Origin: Bacteroidales bacterium
GTDB lineage: Bacteria; Bacteroidota; Bacteroidia; Bacteroidales; VadinHA17
Direction: 5' to 3'
NCBI GenBank assembly: GCA_024762655.1
Contig: JANTHB010000006.1
Span: 1 to 64,000 of the forward strand
DNA: 64,000 nucleotides
Notes under the pieces: generated by a model
Told to the model about the DNA's origin: nothing
Databases searched by the model: none
What the model saw: only the letters and a program-made list of their open reading frames with translations
Position numbers and translations under genes: made by a program
Shown: positions 30,363 through 39,048 of the stretch, piece by piece
How positions within the stretch are numbered: position 1 is the stretch's first letter
How the letters are laid out: each line of letters begins with the position of its first letter

Positions 30363-31628
30363 ATGAAATCAGTAATCCACTCCATCATCATTCTTTTGCT
30401 GTTATCCGGATGTACCGGGTCCGTCGACAAGGTTTATGAGAAAACACGCGGGCATAACGGAGGGGTGCAGGAGGTATTTCTTGACCGGATTCAGCCTGAC
30501 ACCCTTGTACTTCGTGCCTCTGATATTTTTTCCGCCTTCCAGGCCATCCCCCTGGAGACGAAAGAGGAATGTCTGGTAACAAATGTCATGCTGACGGTTT
30601 CGGATAAAGACCTCTTCGTCGGCACACAAAACTTTCCGGGACCGGCGCGTTTGTACCGGTTTGACAAAAAGGGACGGTTCCTGAATGAGATCGGCCGGGG
30701 CGGCAAAGGGCCTGGCGAACATAGCGGATATATGCAAAGCTTTTGTCATTATTACGACGGGGATAAAACCGTGCTGGTCAATTGGATCGGGGATGATCCG
30801 CAACTCTTCACCCTGGATGGCACACTGCTGAAAACGATCAAAATGCCATACTGGGGCTTGGAAAATATGTTTAAATGGAACGAAAAAGAATGGTTCAGCA
30901 CGGGGACGGCAGGCGGCATTCCTCACGATGCAAGAGATTCATTCCTGCTATGCTTTTTTACGGATAACGGAAAGATCACACAGAGCATCCCCAGGACACA
31001 ATACCCCCCAAAGACAAAAGAATACGTACCTATCACCTGGGGAAATTCTGTCTTTACCTACAACGGGCAATGGAACATATATTTCCCGGGGATAGATACG
31101 GTTTTTACCATTCAGGATAAAGAGCTAATCCCTTCCTGCATCCTCCATTCCGGTCCGAAGATCCAGCAATACAATAAGAGTATTTCCCCCCAATATCTGA
31201 AAGGCCGTTTTTCCCTGTTCATACAGGGAGAGACAAAAAACAATCTTTTCATACAGAAAAGTGTCATCACAAAAGCGGATGTAAAACAATACCGGCCGGG
31301 CCGATGGGGCGGAGCCTTCGACACGAAGGAAGCGCTGATCATCATAGACAAAAAAAGTGGTAAAGGAGCCGTCTGTAAGATCAAAGATGACCTTTTCGGT
31401 TTTATTCCGGAAAAAATATTTCAACGACTTACATGGCATCCTGACGGATATGTGTCATTTTACCTGAGCATTCCCCGGTTGCAGGAGATGATCAAAAATT
31501 ATGAAAACGGTCACCCCGACATCCCCCCGGAAAATGCAGCCCGTCTGAAACCGCTGAAAGCTTTGCATGAGGACGATAATCCGGTAATCTTCCTCTTCAG
31601 GCTAAAAGATTACACACGAATAGAATAG
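30363..31628 (+). CDS. 6-bladed beta-propeller lipoprotein (BF3164-like)
   Basis: Lipobox LLLSGC; LYRFDKKGRFLNEIGRGGKGPGEH typical of this Bacteroidota family. Confidence 0.8.
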   Translation: MKSVIHSIIILLLLSGCTGSVDKVYEKTRGHNGGVQEVFLDRIQPDTLVLRASDIFSAFQAIPLETKEECLVTNVMLTVSDKDLFVGTQNFPGPARLYRFDKKGRFLNEIGRGGKGPGEHSGYMQSFCHYYDGDKTVLVNWIGDDPQLFTLDGTLLKTIKMPYWGLENMFKWNEKEWFSTGTAGGIPHDARDSFLLCFFTDNGKITQSIPRTQYPPKTKEYVPITWGNSVFTYNGQWNIYFPGIDTVFTIQDKELIPSCILHSGPKIQQYNKSISPQYLKGRFSLFIQGETKNNLFIQKSVITKADVKQYRPGRWGGAFDTKEALIIIDKKSGKGAVCKIKDDLFGFIPEKIFQRLTWHPDGYVSFYLSIPRLQEMIKNYENGHPDIPPENAARLKPLKALHEDDNPVIFLFRLKDYTRIE

Positions 31629-31776
31629 GAAGGATCAAGACATAAACCACAAACGCTTGCGCAGCAAGCATCAAACTTTAAACTCCTTCTGCCTTTTATC
31701 CGCAGCGAGGGTCTCGCTTTGAGCGAGGCCTTCGCCTGAAAAAATACATTGTTTTTTTCCGTATCTTCACACTGTC

Positions 31777-32844
31777 ATGACAACTATCCCTTTGGAGCGA
31801 CGCATCGGGGCCTTTGTCCGGCTGGGACGGGTGATGCTGCGGGCAGCGGGTGAGGAACCCCCTCTGCCCCCCGGGGAAGAAATGCCGGCACAGAAAATGG
31901 CCGGAAATATTTCTCAGGCCCAAAAAAGTAATCCCTGGTTCGACGAAGAAAATGTCCGGCGGGCCCTACGGGGCCTGGGCAGCGTCCTCACGGAGGCGAA
32001 GCTGCAGCAGTGGACCGTCCGCTACCCGGAGCTGCGGAAGAACCCCGGCGGCCGTGAGGTGCTGGTGATTATGGCCGGCAACATCCCGCTGGTAGGGTTT
32101 CATGATATGCTGGGGGTGCTGATCACAGGCCATCGTTTTCTGGGCCGCACCTCCCGGCGCGATGCCGGACTGCACCGGGCAGTAGCCGATGTTCTCATTT
32201 CCCTGGAGCCGGCCTTTGCCCCGTTCATACGCTTCACCCGTGAACGGCCGGATCATGCCGATGCGGTCATCGCCACAGGCTCCGACAATACCTCCCGCTA
32301 TTTCGAATATTATTACCGGGACATCCCGTCCGTCATCCGGCGCAACCGTAACAGTCTGGCTGTCCTGGACGGACAGGAAACAGAAGAGGATCTGGCAGGC
32401 CTGACGGATGATATCTTCTGGTATTACGGCCTGGGCTGCCGCAGTGTATCCGCATTGTTTGTGCCCGAAGGATACGACCTTAAGCAACTCTTCCCCCGTT
32501 TCCGGCGGCACAACCAGGTCACCAACCTGCCGGCTTACCGGCACAACCTGGAGTACCAGCGGGCTGTTTTCCGGATGTCCGGCACCTTCTTCCTGGATGC
32601 CGGAAACCTGCTGCTTACCGAGGATACGGCACTCGCCTCCCCCATCGCGGTACTGCACTATCAGACTTACAAAAACTTGGACTCTATCTCCACCTACGTA
32701 GGCGCCTACGTAGATAAAATTCAATGTGTCGCTGCACGGGAAGGGCTCTTGCCCGGTACGGTTGCCCTGGGAAAAACACAGTTTCCGGAGGTGTGGGAGT
32801 ATGAGGACGGGGTGGATACCCTGGCGTTTCTGTCGGAATTATAA
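31777..32844 (+). CDS. LuxC-like acyl-CoA reductase
   Basis: VLVIMAGNIPLVGFHDMLGVLITGHRFLGRTSRRD, FWYYGLGCRSVSALFVPEGYD, DKIQCV. Confidence 0.85.
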   Translation: MTTIPLERRIGAFVRLGRVMLRAAGEEPPLPPGEEMPAQKMAGNISQAQKSNPWFDEENVRRALRGLGSVLTEAKLQQWTVRYPELRKNPGGREVLVIMAGNIPLVGFHDMLGVLITGHRFLGRTSRRDAGLHRAVADVLISLEPAFAPFIRFTRERPDHADAVIATGSDNTSRYFEYYYRDIPSVIRRNRNSLAVLDGQETEEDLAGLTDDIFWYYGLGCRSVSALFVPEGYDLKQLFPRFRRHNQVTNLPAYRHNLEYQRAVFRMSGTFFLDAGNLLLTEDTALASPIAVLHYQTYKNLDSISTYVGAYVDKIQCVAAREGLLPGTVALGKTQFPEVWEYEDGVDTLAFLSEL

Positions 32845-32873
32845 TTATTATCAGATCCCGCCATTCCACCATT

Positions 32874-32922
32874 CCCTGCCTACCCTGCCTACCCTGCCTA
32901 CCGGTAGGCAGGCGGCAGGCAG
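32874..32922. repeat. Tandem ccctgccta x3 joined to palindrome cctgcctaccggtaggcagg
   Basis: Palindrome 32893-32912 is self-complementary; upstream direct repeats are visible. Confidence 0.85.
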
Positions 32923-32957
32923 ATATCATATCATATTTTTCCTTACATTTGTTTATC

Positions 32958-33467
32958 ATGTCAAAAGTTTTGACCATACGCATGCTGTCGGGCGAAGACG
33001 ATGATTTTGTCCGGGATTTTGCGGTGATGGCTTCGCAGACCCTCCTGGACCTGCATCATGCCATCCAGGAAAATCTGCATTTTGATCCGGGGCTGATGTC
33101 CTCTTTTTTCACTACCGGCGAAGGCTGGAACAAAGAGGAGGAATTTCCTCTGATCAACATGACCGGCGAGCCTGGCGCCCGGACCATGGAAAACACGCAG
33201 GTGGGAGATCTGGTTTCCGGAGAAGGGGACAGGTTGCTGTATGTTTACGATTATCTGTCAAACAGGGGGTTTTTTATGGAGGTGGTGGAGGTGGCCGGAG
33301 CCGAAGAAGGGAGATCCTATCCTGTCTGTCTCCGTGCTGCCGGAGAGCCCCCGCAGCAACTGCAGACAGAAAACCTGACAGACCTGCCGGGAGAGGATAT
33401 TTTTCCGGAGGATGATGATCTGTTGTCGGACGGGTTTGAAGATATTGATGATATCCCTGAGATATAA
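32958..33467 (+). CDS. pRiA4b ORF-3-like / IS1096 passenger-like conserved protein
   Basis: VLTIRMLSGEDDDFVRDFAVMASQTLLDLHHAIQENLHFDPGLMSSFFTTGEGWNKEEEFPL matches my recollection of this family in Bacteroidota. Confidence 0.6.
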   Translation: MSKVLTIRMLSGEDDDFVRDFAVMASQTLLDLHHAIQENLHFDPGLMSSFFTTGEGWNKEEEFPLINMTGEPGARTMENTQVGDLVSGEGDRLLYVYDYLSNRGFFMEVVEVAGAEEGRSYPVCLRAAGEPPQQLQTENLTDLPGEDIFPEDDDLLSDGFEDIDDIPEI

Positions 33468-33475
33468 CGAACGCC

Positions 33476-33529
33476 GAATAAAGAAGGGGAATATCGAATA
33501 TCGAACAAGGATTAACGATTTTTGATTTT
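33476..33529 (+). repeat. 54-bp perfect direct repeat, copy 1 (left flank of the S23-like gene)
   Basis: gaataaagaaggggaatatcgaatatcgaacaaggattaacgatttttgatttt. Confidence 0.97.
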
Positions 33530-33568
33530 TGAAGTTTTTTTTAATGGCAAATGAAACCCGTGAATATT

Positions 33569-33622
33569 GAATAAAGAAGGGGAATATCGAATATCGAACA
33601 AGGATTAACGATTTTTGATTTT
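33569..33622 (+). repeat. 54-bp perfect direct repeat, copy 2
   Basis: Identical to 33476-33529, offset 93 bp. Confidence 0.97.
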
Positions 33623-33641
33623 AGAAAAAATAATATAAGCA

Positions 33642-34013
33642 ATGGATAGATATAATTTAGAAGAAAGACTTATAGCATTTTCCGTATTGATTATCGAAAT
33701 TGTTAAAAAAATGCCACAAACACTGGCAGGGAAGCATCTTGCAGGGCAATTGGTACGATCAGGAACTTCAGTTTCGTTAAATTATGGTGAAGCACAGGGA
33801 GGCGAATCAAGGAAAGACTTCATTCACAAAATGAAAATCGTGTTAAAAGAATTAAGAGAGACTTATGTATGTTTAAAAATAATTTTGCAATCAAAATTAT
33901 ATAGTTCGGAAAATAATATTAATAAAGCCTTAGAGGAAAACAATGAATTGATATCTATTTTTGTCAAAAGTATCGAAACAGCAAGATATAACCTGAAAAA
34001 TAAAAATAAATGA
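33642..34013 (+). CDS. Four-helix-bundle protein (S23 / 23S rRNA intervening-sequence-protein family)
   Basis: LIIEIVKKMPQTLAGKHLAGQLVRSGTSVSLNYGEAQGGESRKDFIHKMKIVLKELRETYVCLKII typical of the IVP/four-helix-bundle family; visibly AT-rich. Confidence 0.88.
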   Translation: MDRYNLEERLIAFSVLIIEIVKKMPQTLAGKHLAGQLVRSGTSVSLNYGEAQGGESRKDFIHKMKIVLKELRETYVCLKIILQSKLYSSENNINKALEENNELISIFVKSIETARYNLKNKNK

Positions 34014-34034
34014 TACATATAACTTCTTAAATCT

Positions 34035-34173
34035 CAACTCCTTGTTCAATATTCTTAGATCTTAAATCCTTGTTCAACATTCTTAAATCTTAAATCCTTG
34101 TTCAATATTCTTAAATCATAAATCCTTGTTCCTTGTTCTTAAATCTTTAATTCTTCTTCCTTGTTCTTAAATC
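34035..34173 (-). repeat. 28-bp-period tandem array, inverted relative to the left repeats (right flank of the S23-like gene)
   Basis: Cores TAAATCCTTGTTCAAYATTC starting at 34035, 34063, 34091, 34119 and a degenerate unit at 34147. Left repeat core gaatatcgaacaaggattaa reverse-complements to ttaatccttgttcgatattc. Confidence 0.9.
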
Positions 34174-35108
34174 AATCTTTTCTGGTAATCATTTGCGGAC
34201 CTACAGCCAGTGGAAAGACCTCTCTGGCCATTGAGCTGGCACAATATTTCGGCAGTGAGATCATCTCGGCCGACTCACGGCAGATCTACCGGGAAATGAG
34301 CATCGGCACGGCTGTTCCCTTCCCGGAAGAGAGGAAAGGGGTCAGGCACCACTTCATACAAAACAAGTCGGTATTTGATTATTACAATGCCTTCATGTAC
34401 GAAACGGAAGTGATACATCTGCTGGAGGATCTTTTCAGGCGTATGAACCCGGTGATCATGGCCGGAGGATCAGGCCTGTATATTGATGCCGTCTGTCGCG
34501 GGATTGACGATATCCCCACCGTCGAACCGGCCGTACGGCAGGAGATGAAAGAGCTGTACGTCCGGGAAGGGCTCGAAGGGTTGCGGTCGTTGCTGAAGAA
34601 AATGGATCCGGATTATTACAAGAAAGCGGACCTGCGTAACCCCAAGCGTCTGCTCAAGGCCCTGGAGATCTCGGTGCAAACGGGCCGTCCCTATTCTTCT
34701 TTCCTGACACAGCCTCATAAACAAAGATCTTTCCGCATTCTGAAAGCAGGGCTCGACCTGCCCCGCGAAGATCTCTACGACCGTATCAACAGGCGGGTGG
34801 ACCGGATGATCGAAGCCGGCCTGACGGAGGAGGCCCGGAGGCTCTACCCTCACAGGGACACCAATGCCCTGAACACCGTAGGCTACAAGGAACTGTTCGA
34901 TTATTTCGATAAGAAAATATCCCTCGACGAAGCCATCACCCGCATCAAAGCCAACACCCGGAAATATGCCCGGAAACAACTGACCTGGTTCCGGAAGGAT
35001 CCGGAGATACGGTGGTTCCGCCCGGAAGAGACGGAAGAGATCCTCCGGTGGATCGAAAGTAAAATAACCCTCTCCCCACCCCTCCCCCCCGAGCCGGGAA
35101 GGGAGTAA
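34161..35108 (+). CDS. miaA: tRNA dimethylallyltransferase, apparent TTG start
   Basis: ICGPTASGKTSLAIELA, SADSRQIYREMSIGTA, PxxxxxxxHHFI. No upstream in-frame ATG; first candidate start is TTG at 34161. Confidence 0.93.
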   Translation: MFLNQSFLVIICGPTASGKTSLAIELAQYFGSEIISADSRQIYREMSIGTAVPFPEERKGVRHHFIQNKSVFDYYNAFMYETEVIHLLEDLFRRMNPVIMAGGSGLYIDAVCRGIDDIPTVEPAVRQEMKELYVREGLEGLRSLLKKMDPDYYKKADLRNPKRLLKALEISVQTGRPYSSFLTQPHKQRSFRILKAGLDLPREDLYDRINRRVDRMIEAGLTEEARRLYPHRDTNALNTVGYKELFDYFDKKISLDEAITRIKANTRKYARKQLTWFRKDPEIRWFRPEETEEILRWIESKITLSPPLPPEPGRE

Positions 35109-35123
35109 ACAAAAGCATTTTCT

Positions 35124-35582
35124 ATGACAGAGACCATCAACACCCGTTTCACCATCCGTGTCTATGGCATCCTCCTGAATGACCGGCAGGAAGTACTGCT
35201 GAGTGACGAAAGTTATATGGGACACCGTTTTACCAAGTTCCCCGGCGGCGGGCTGGAGTACGGCGAAGGCACCCTCGACTGTCTCCGGCGCGAGATCCGC
35301 GAAGAGACCGGTTGCGGCATTGAGATCCTCAGTCACCTTTACACCACCGATTTCTTCCAGGAGTCGAAATTTCATCCGGGCATGCAGGTGATCAGTATTT
35401 ATTACCGGGCCCGTTTCACGGAGCCGCCCTGTTTCCCGGTGTCGGAAAAGCCTTTCGACTTCCCGGCCGATGCCGAACGGGGCCAGTCGTTCCGGTGGAT
35501 ACCCCTCGAGAGATTAACCCCAGAGGACCTCACCCTGCCGATCGATAAAAAAGTGGCAGGAATTTTGTTATCTGAAAGATGA
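35124..35582 (+). CDS. NUDIX hydrolase
   Basis: Nudix box GGGLEYGEGTLDCLRREIREETGCGIEI. Confidence 0.93.
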   Translation: MTETINTRFTIRVYGILLNDRQEVLLSDESYMGHRFTKFPGGGLEYGEGTLDCLRREIREETGCGIEILSHLYTTDFFQESKFHPGMQVISIYYRARFTEPPCFPVSEKPFDFPADAERGQSFRWIPLERLTPEDLTLPIDKKVAGILLSER

Positions 35583-35664
35583 TATTTGATACAAAAGGGG
35601 AAAGTCGAAACCTGCTTTCTTCCGGATCCACTCATCAATATTATTAACGTAAAATTATTGAATC

Positions 35665-36393
35665 ATGAAAAAGTATAGTATTTTTTTGCTGATTGTTTTT
35701 TCTGCATCCTTTCACGTTAATGCACAGGATTCTCTTAACCTGGGCGACAAGAAAACCTTTTGCCAGCAAGCAGGGGAAAGCTCGCTGGAGATGAACTTTA
35801 ATCCCGGGAACATTTTTGGTTCCGGAACGGGAAACCCTTTCGGGCTAATAAACGGAACGATCAGATACCGTTATTTCCTGGATCAGAATCTGGCATTGCG
35901 GGCTGCGGTCAGCGCGGAATTGTCAAATAGCACACTAATAACTCAACAAGCCGATCCTGAAAACAATCGCCTTGAACTCAAAAGCAGATCTTTATTATAT
36001 GGTATCACTCTGAAACCGGGCATTGAAAAGCATTTCTCCAACTTCCAAAGATTCTCGCCTTATCTGGGCGGACAGGTTCTGGCCGGGTTCAGCACAAATT
36101 CAGATATATATGAGCATCAAAACCTCGATGATATTTATCTTGTAAAATATAAAAATTTTCCCGGCAAGTTGGATCTGGGAGTGGAGATTTTTGGGGGATT
36201 TGATTTTTATTTTGCCAAAAAGCTGTACCTCGGGCTGGAACTCGGTTACGGTATCCGGTACACCAAGTTTTTAAAAGAAATATATACCAATGAACTGTAT
36301 CCTGATCAGAATATGGAACGCAAAAACGGCCATACGATAAATTTTTCTCCCTCTCAGGAAACAGGACTGATCAGGTTGGGCTGGGTCTTCTGA
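35665..36393 (+). CDS. Hypothetical outer-membrane beta-barrel protein
   Basis: Signal peptide; porin-like alternating strands; aromatic C-terminus (LIRLGWVF). Confidence 0.65.
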   Translation: MKKYSIFLLIVFSASFHVNAQDSLNLGDKKTFCQQAGESSLEMNFNPGNIFGSGTGNPFGLINGTIRYRYFLDQNLALRAAVSAELSNSTLITQQADPENNRLELKSRSLLYGITLKPGIEKHFSNFQRFSPYLGGQVLAGFSTNSDIYEHQNLDDIYLVKYKNFPGKLDLGVEIFGGFDFYFAKKLYLGLELGYGIRYTKFLKEIYTNELYPDQNMERKNGHTINFSPSQETGLIRLGWVF

Positions 36394-36433
36394 CATACTC
36401 CCACTCTTCCTCTCCGGAACGGGATAAACGGGA

Positions 36434-37558
36434 TCAGGAAATTTTCCGGTACAGTTCCAGCACATTCTTCACAAAGATCTCCCAGGAATATTTCTTTTTT
36501 TCCTCCCGGATATGGGGTTCGAACTCCGGTCCGCGGCTATTGTTGAAGAAGTCGGCGATGGCTCCGGCGATGGCTTTGGGTTCTTTTTCCACCACATACC
36601 CCACCTTGCCATGCGGAACATATTCCGTCAGTCCGCCTACGTTGGTCACCAGCATAGGCTTTTCGAAGTGATAGGCAATCTGGGTGATACCGCTCTGTGA
36701 GGCAGAGTGATAGGTCTGAGCCACCAGGTCGGCAGCCGAAAAATAATACCGCACCTCCGGCACCGGCACAAAATCATCGATGACCTTAACGGTATCCTGC
36801 AAACCGTTTTCTTCGATGATCTTCATATATTTCTCCTTATCATCATAAAACTCTCCCACCACCAGCAGTTTCAACTTCAGTTGCTTCACTTCGGGGCGGG
36901 CAAACGACGCAAGCAGCAGGTCCAATCCTTTGTATTTCCGGATAAAGCCGAAGAAAAGCACGTATCTATCTGCGGGGTCAAGCCCCAGGCGCCGGCAGGC
37001 TTCCTTTTTTGTCACACGCTCGCCCAGGTTGTCATCCAGCGGATGGGGTGTATAGATAATATTTTCGAATCTGTTTTCTTTAAGTTGCTGCTGCACTGTT
37101 TTTGAGAAGGTGATGTACCCGTTTATTTTACGCAGGAAATAATTCGTCATCAGCTTATCCAGCGGCCTTTTTTCATGGGGATAAAGGTTATCCACCACCG
37201 AAAGCACTTTGATGTTCTTCTTCACGAAACGCACGATGGTGCCGAAGCAGGGCCCCATGAAAGGGATCCAGTTGCGGAAGATCAGCAGGTCGGGGCGAAG
37301 GCGGTTGATTTTACGGGCTGTAGCCACCCAGTTGAGGGGGTTGATACTGTTCATCCACACGTGTATCTCCAGTCCTTCGGGGGGCGGGCCGTCGGCCATT
37401 TGGGTCTTGCCGGGAAAAAGAAATCCGGGATATTGCAGCTTATAGGTTACAATCGCTGCCTCATGGCCTTCTTTCATAAACGCCCTGCACATGGCCTCAT
37501 CGATAACGGACAGTCCGCCCCGCAAGGGATAAGCAGGACCTATAATTAAAACTTTCAT
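36434..37558 (-). CDS. Glycosyltransferase family 4 (group 1)
   Basis: PAYPLRGGLSVIDEAMCRAF...VLFFGFIRKYKGLDLLLASF...QTYHSASQSGITQIAYHFEKPMLVTNVGGLTEYV. Confidence 0.88.
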   Translation of the reverse strand: MKVLIIGPAYPLRGGLSVIDEAMCRAFMKEGHEAAIVTYKLQYPGFLFPGKTQMADGPPPEGLEIHVWMNSINPLNWVATARKINRLRPDLLIFRNWIPFMGPCFGTIVRFVKKNIKVLSVVDNLYPHEKRPLDKLMTNYFLRKINGYITFSKTVQQQLKENRFENIIYTPHPLDDNLGERVTKKEACRRLGLDPADRYVLFFGFIRKYKGLDLLLASFARPEVKQLKLKLLVVGEFYDDKEKYMKIIEENGLQDTVKVIDDFVPVPEVRYYFSAADLVAQTYHSASQSGITQIAYHFEKPMLVTNVGGLTEYVPHGKVGYVVEKEPKAIAGAIADFFNNSRGPEFEPHIREEKKKYSWEIFVKNVLELYRKIS

Positions 37559-37634
37559 CTACTTCATCTTTTTACCCTCTTCCCTGTCTCTATTCCTCAT
37601 GAGGGGGAGGGACGGGATGGGGATCCATAATTCT

Positions 37635-37672
37635 GAAATCAAAAACCGTTCATCCTTGTTCTTAAATATCCT
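37635..37672 (-). repeat. Solo copy of the S23-flanking repeat
   Basis: Reverse complement contains gaacaaggatgaacggtttttgatttc vs gaacaaggattaacgatttttgatttt at 33502-33529. Confidence 0.75.
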
Positions 37673-37690
37673 CCCTTCTATCTTTAAACA

Positions 37691-38239
37691 TCAACCTTCA
37701 AGCTTCGCCGCCACTTCCTCCAGATCCTCTACGATCTCCACCCCTGCCGGCACTTCTTCATCACGAAAGGGATGGCCTGTCCTTACCAGAAAGAGGCGGC
37801 CCACTCCGGCCCGTCGTCCGGCTTCGATGTCCGTAAGTTTATCTCCTACCAGGGCCGATTGCCGGAGGCCGATCCGATGATCTCTCACCGCATCCAGGAT
37901 CATTCCGGGAGCCGGTTTGCGGCGTTCACTCACCCTCTTGTATTTTCCCGTTCCATACTCCGGATGTGTGGGATCATAATACACATCCGTGATCTCCACT
38001 CCCCTTTTCCGGAACTCACCGCACATCCATTCCGTGATCCTTTGAAAATCCTTTTCGCTGTAATAGCCTCTGGCAATGCCGGCCTGATTGGTAACCACGA
38101 TAATCTTATATCCCAGCTCCGCAACCTTTTTCAGGGCTTCCATGATGCCGTCAATAAACTCAAAGTCTTCGACACGGTAAACATAATCCTTTTCCCTGTT
38201 GATCACCCCGTCGCGGTCAACAAACAAAGCCTTATTCAT
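37691..38239 (-). CDS. gmhB: D-glycero-D-manno-heptose 1,7-bisphosphate phosphatase (HAD-IIIA)
   Basis: [58 protein letters not shown]. Start placed at MNKALF. Confidence 0.85.
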   Translation of the reverse strand: MNKALFVDRDGVINREKDYVYRVEDFEFIDGIMEALKKVAELGYKIIVVTNQAGIARGYYSEKDFQRITEWMCGEFRKRGVEITDVYYDPTHPEYGTGKYKRVSERRKPAPGMILDAVRDHRIGLRQSALVGDKLTDIEAGRRAGVGRLFLVRTGHPFRDEEVPAGVEIVEDLEEVAAKLEG

Positions 38240-38939
38240 ATTTCCGGAAATAATGGTATTCATTCCGTGCTTTTTCAAGGTCTTCCGGGATCCCTATATC
38301 AATAAAATAGCTGTCCGAAAGATACAGCATAAACTTCTCTTCTCCGACATAAACCTCCAGAAAATCATGTTCGATGGAAAAAGCTTCGGGCAGTGGTTTT
38401 GTCAGGAAATCCTTTCTCCGGATAAGATAAACACCCCCATTGATCACTCCTTCCGCAGCGTTGGGATTTTTTTCTTCGAAAGCCAGGATCCTGTGCTGCC
38501 GGTCATATCTTATCAGGCCGTATCGTCCGGGTGATTTTATCTGTTTCCCGGCCAGGGTAAAAGAGCTGTTTTCACGCACATGAAAAGCATACATTTTTGT
38601 AAGGTTCACATCAAAGAAAGTGTCTCCGTTGAGCACCCAAACCTGATCTCCTGCACAAAGAGCCATGGCTTTTTTCACCCCGCCCCCCGTCCCCAGCGGA
38701 TGATCTTCGGAGGACCAGGAGAGCTTCATGCCTTTCCATTCCTCACCGAAGTGTTCCCGGATTATCTCCCCTTTATACCCCACAGACAGGACGACATGTG
38801 TAACTCCGTAATATTTCAGGTACGACAACAAATATTCCAGAAAAGGTTTCCCTTGCACCTGCACCATGGGTTTGGGGACTTCCAGGTTCAGTTTTTTCAG
38901 GCGTGTACCAAAACCTCCGGCTAATATTATTGCTTCCAC
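38232..38939 (-). CDS. hddC: Nucleotidyltransferase, likely D-glycero-D-manno-heptose 1-phosphate guanylyltransferase
   Basis: [38 protein letters not shown]; adjacent to gmhB and hddA. Confidence 0.82.
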   Translation of the reverse strand: MEAIILAGGFGTRLKKLNLEVPKPMVQVQGKPFLEYLLSYLKYYGVTHVVLSVGYKGEIIREHFGEEWKGMKLSWSSEDHPLGTGGGVKKAMALCAGDQVWVLNGDTFFDVNLTKMYAFHVRENSSFTLAGKQIKSPGRYGLIRYDRQHRILAFEEKNPNAAEGVINGGVYLIRRKDFLTKPLPEAFSIEHDFLEVYVGEEKFMLYLSDSYFIDIGIPEDLEKARNEYHYFRKYE

Positions 38940-39048
38940 ATTGAATCTTTAAAAACCTAAACACAAACTCCAAATTCCGGATAATATCCAATAATCAATG
39001 ACCAAATCTCAAAACAGGTTAAACAGAAGCGTATTTGATGGTGAATAA

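Noticed and set aside
33642-34013. Avd component of a diversity-generating retroelement
   Set aside because: No reverse transcriptase, template repeat or variable repeat is visible nearby; only the fold family is shared.
33642-34013. Intervening sequence within a 23S rRNA gene
   Set aside because: No rRNA sequence flanks the gene; neighbors are a pRiA4b-ORF3-like gene and miaA.
34020-34175. Possible CRISPR array (regular 28-bp spacing)
   Set aside because: The repeats are contiguous tandem units with no unique spacers and no cas genes in the window.
34470-35375. 301-aa minus-strand ORF spanning miaA and the NUDIX gene
   Set aside because: Overlaps two confident genes on the opposite strand and has no protein-like motifs.
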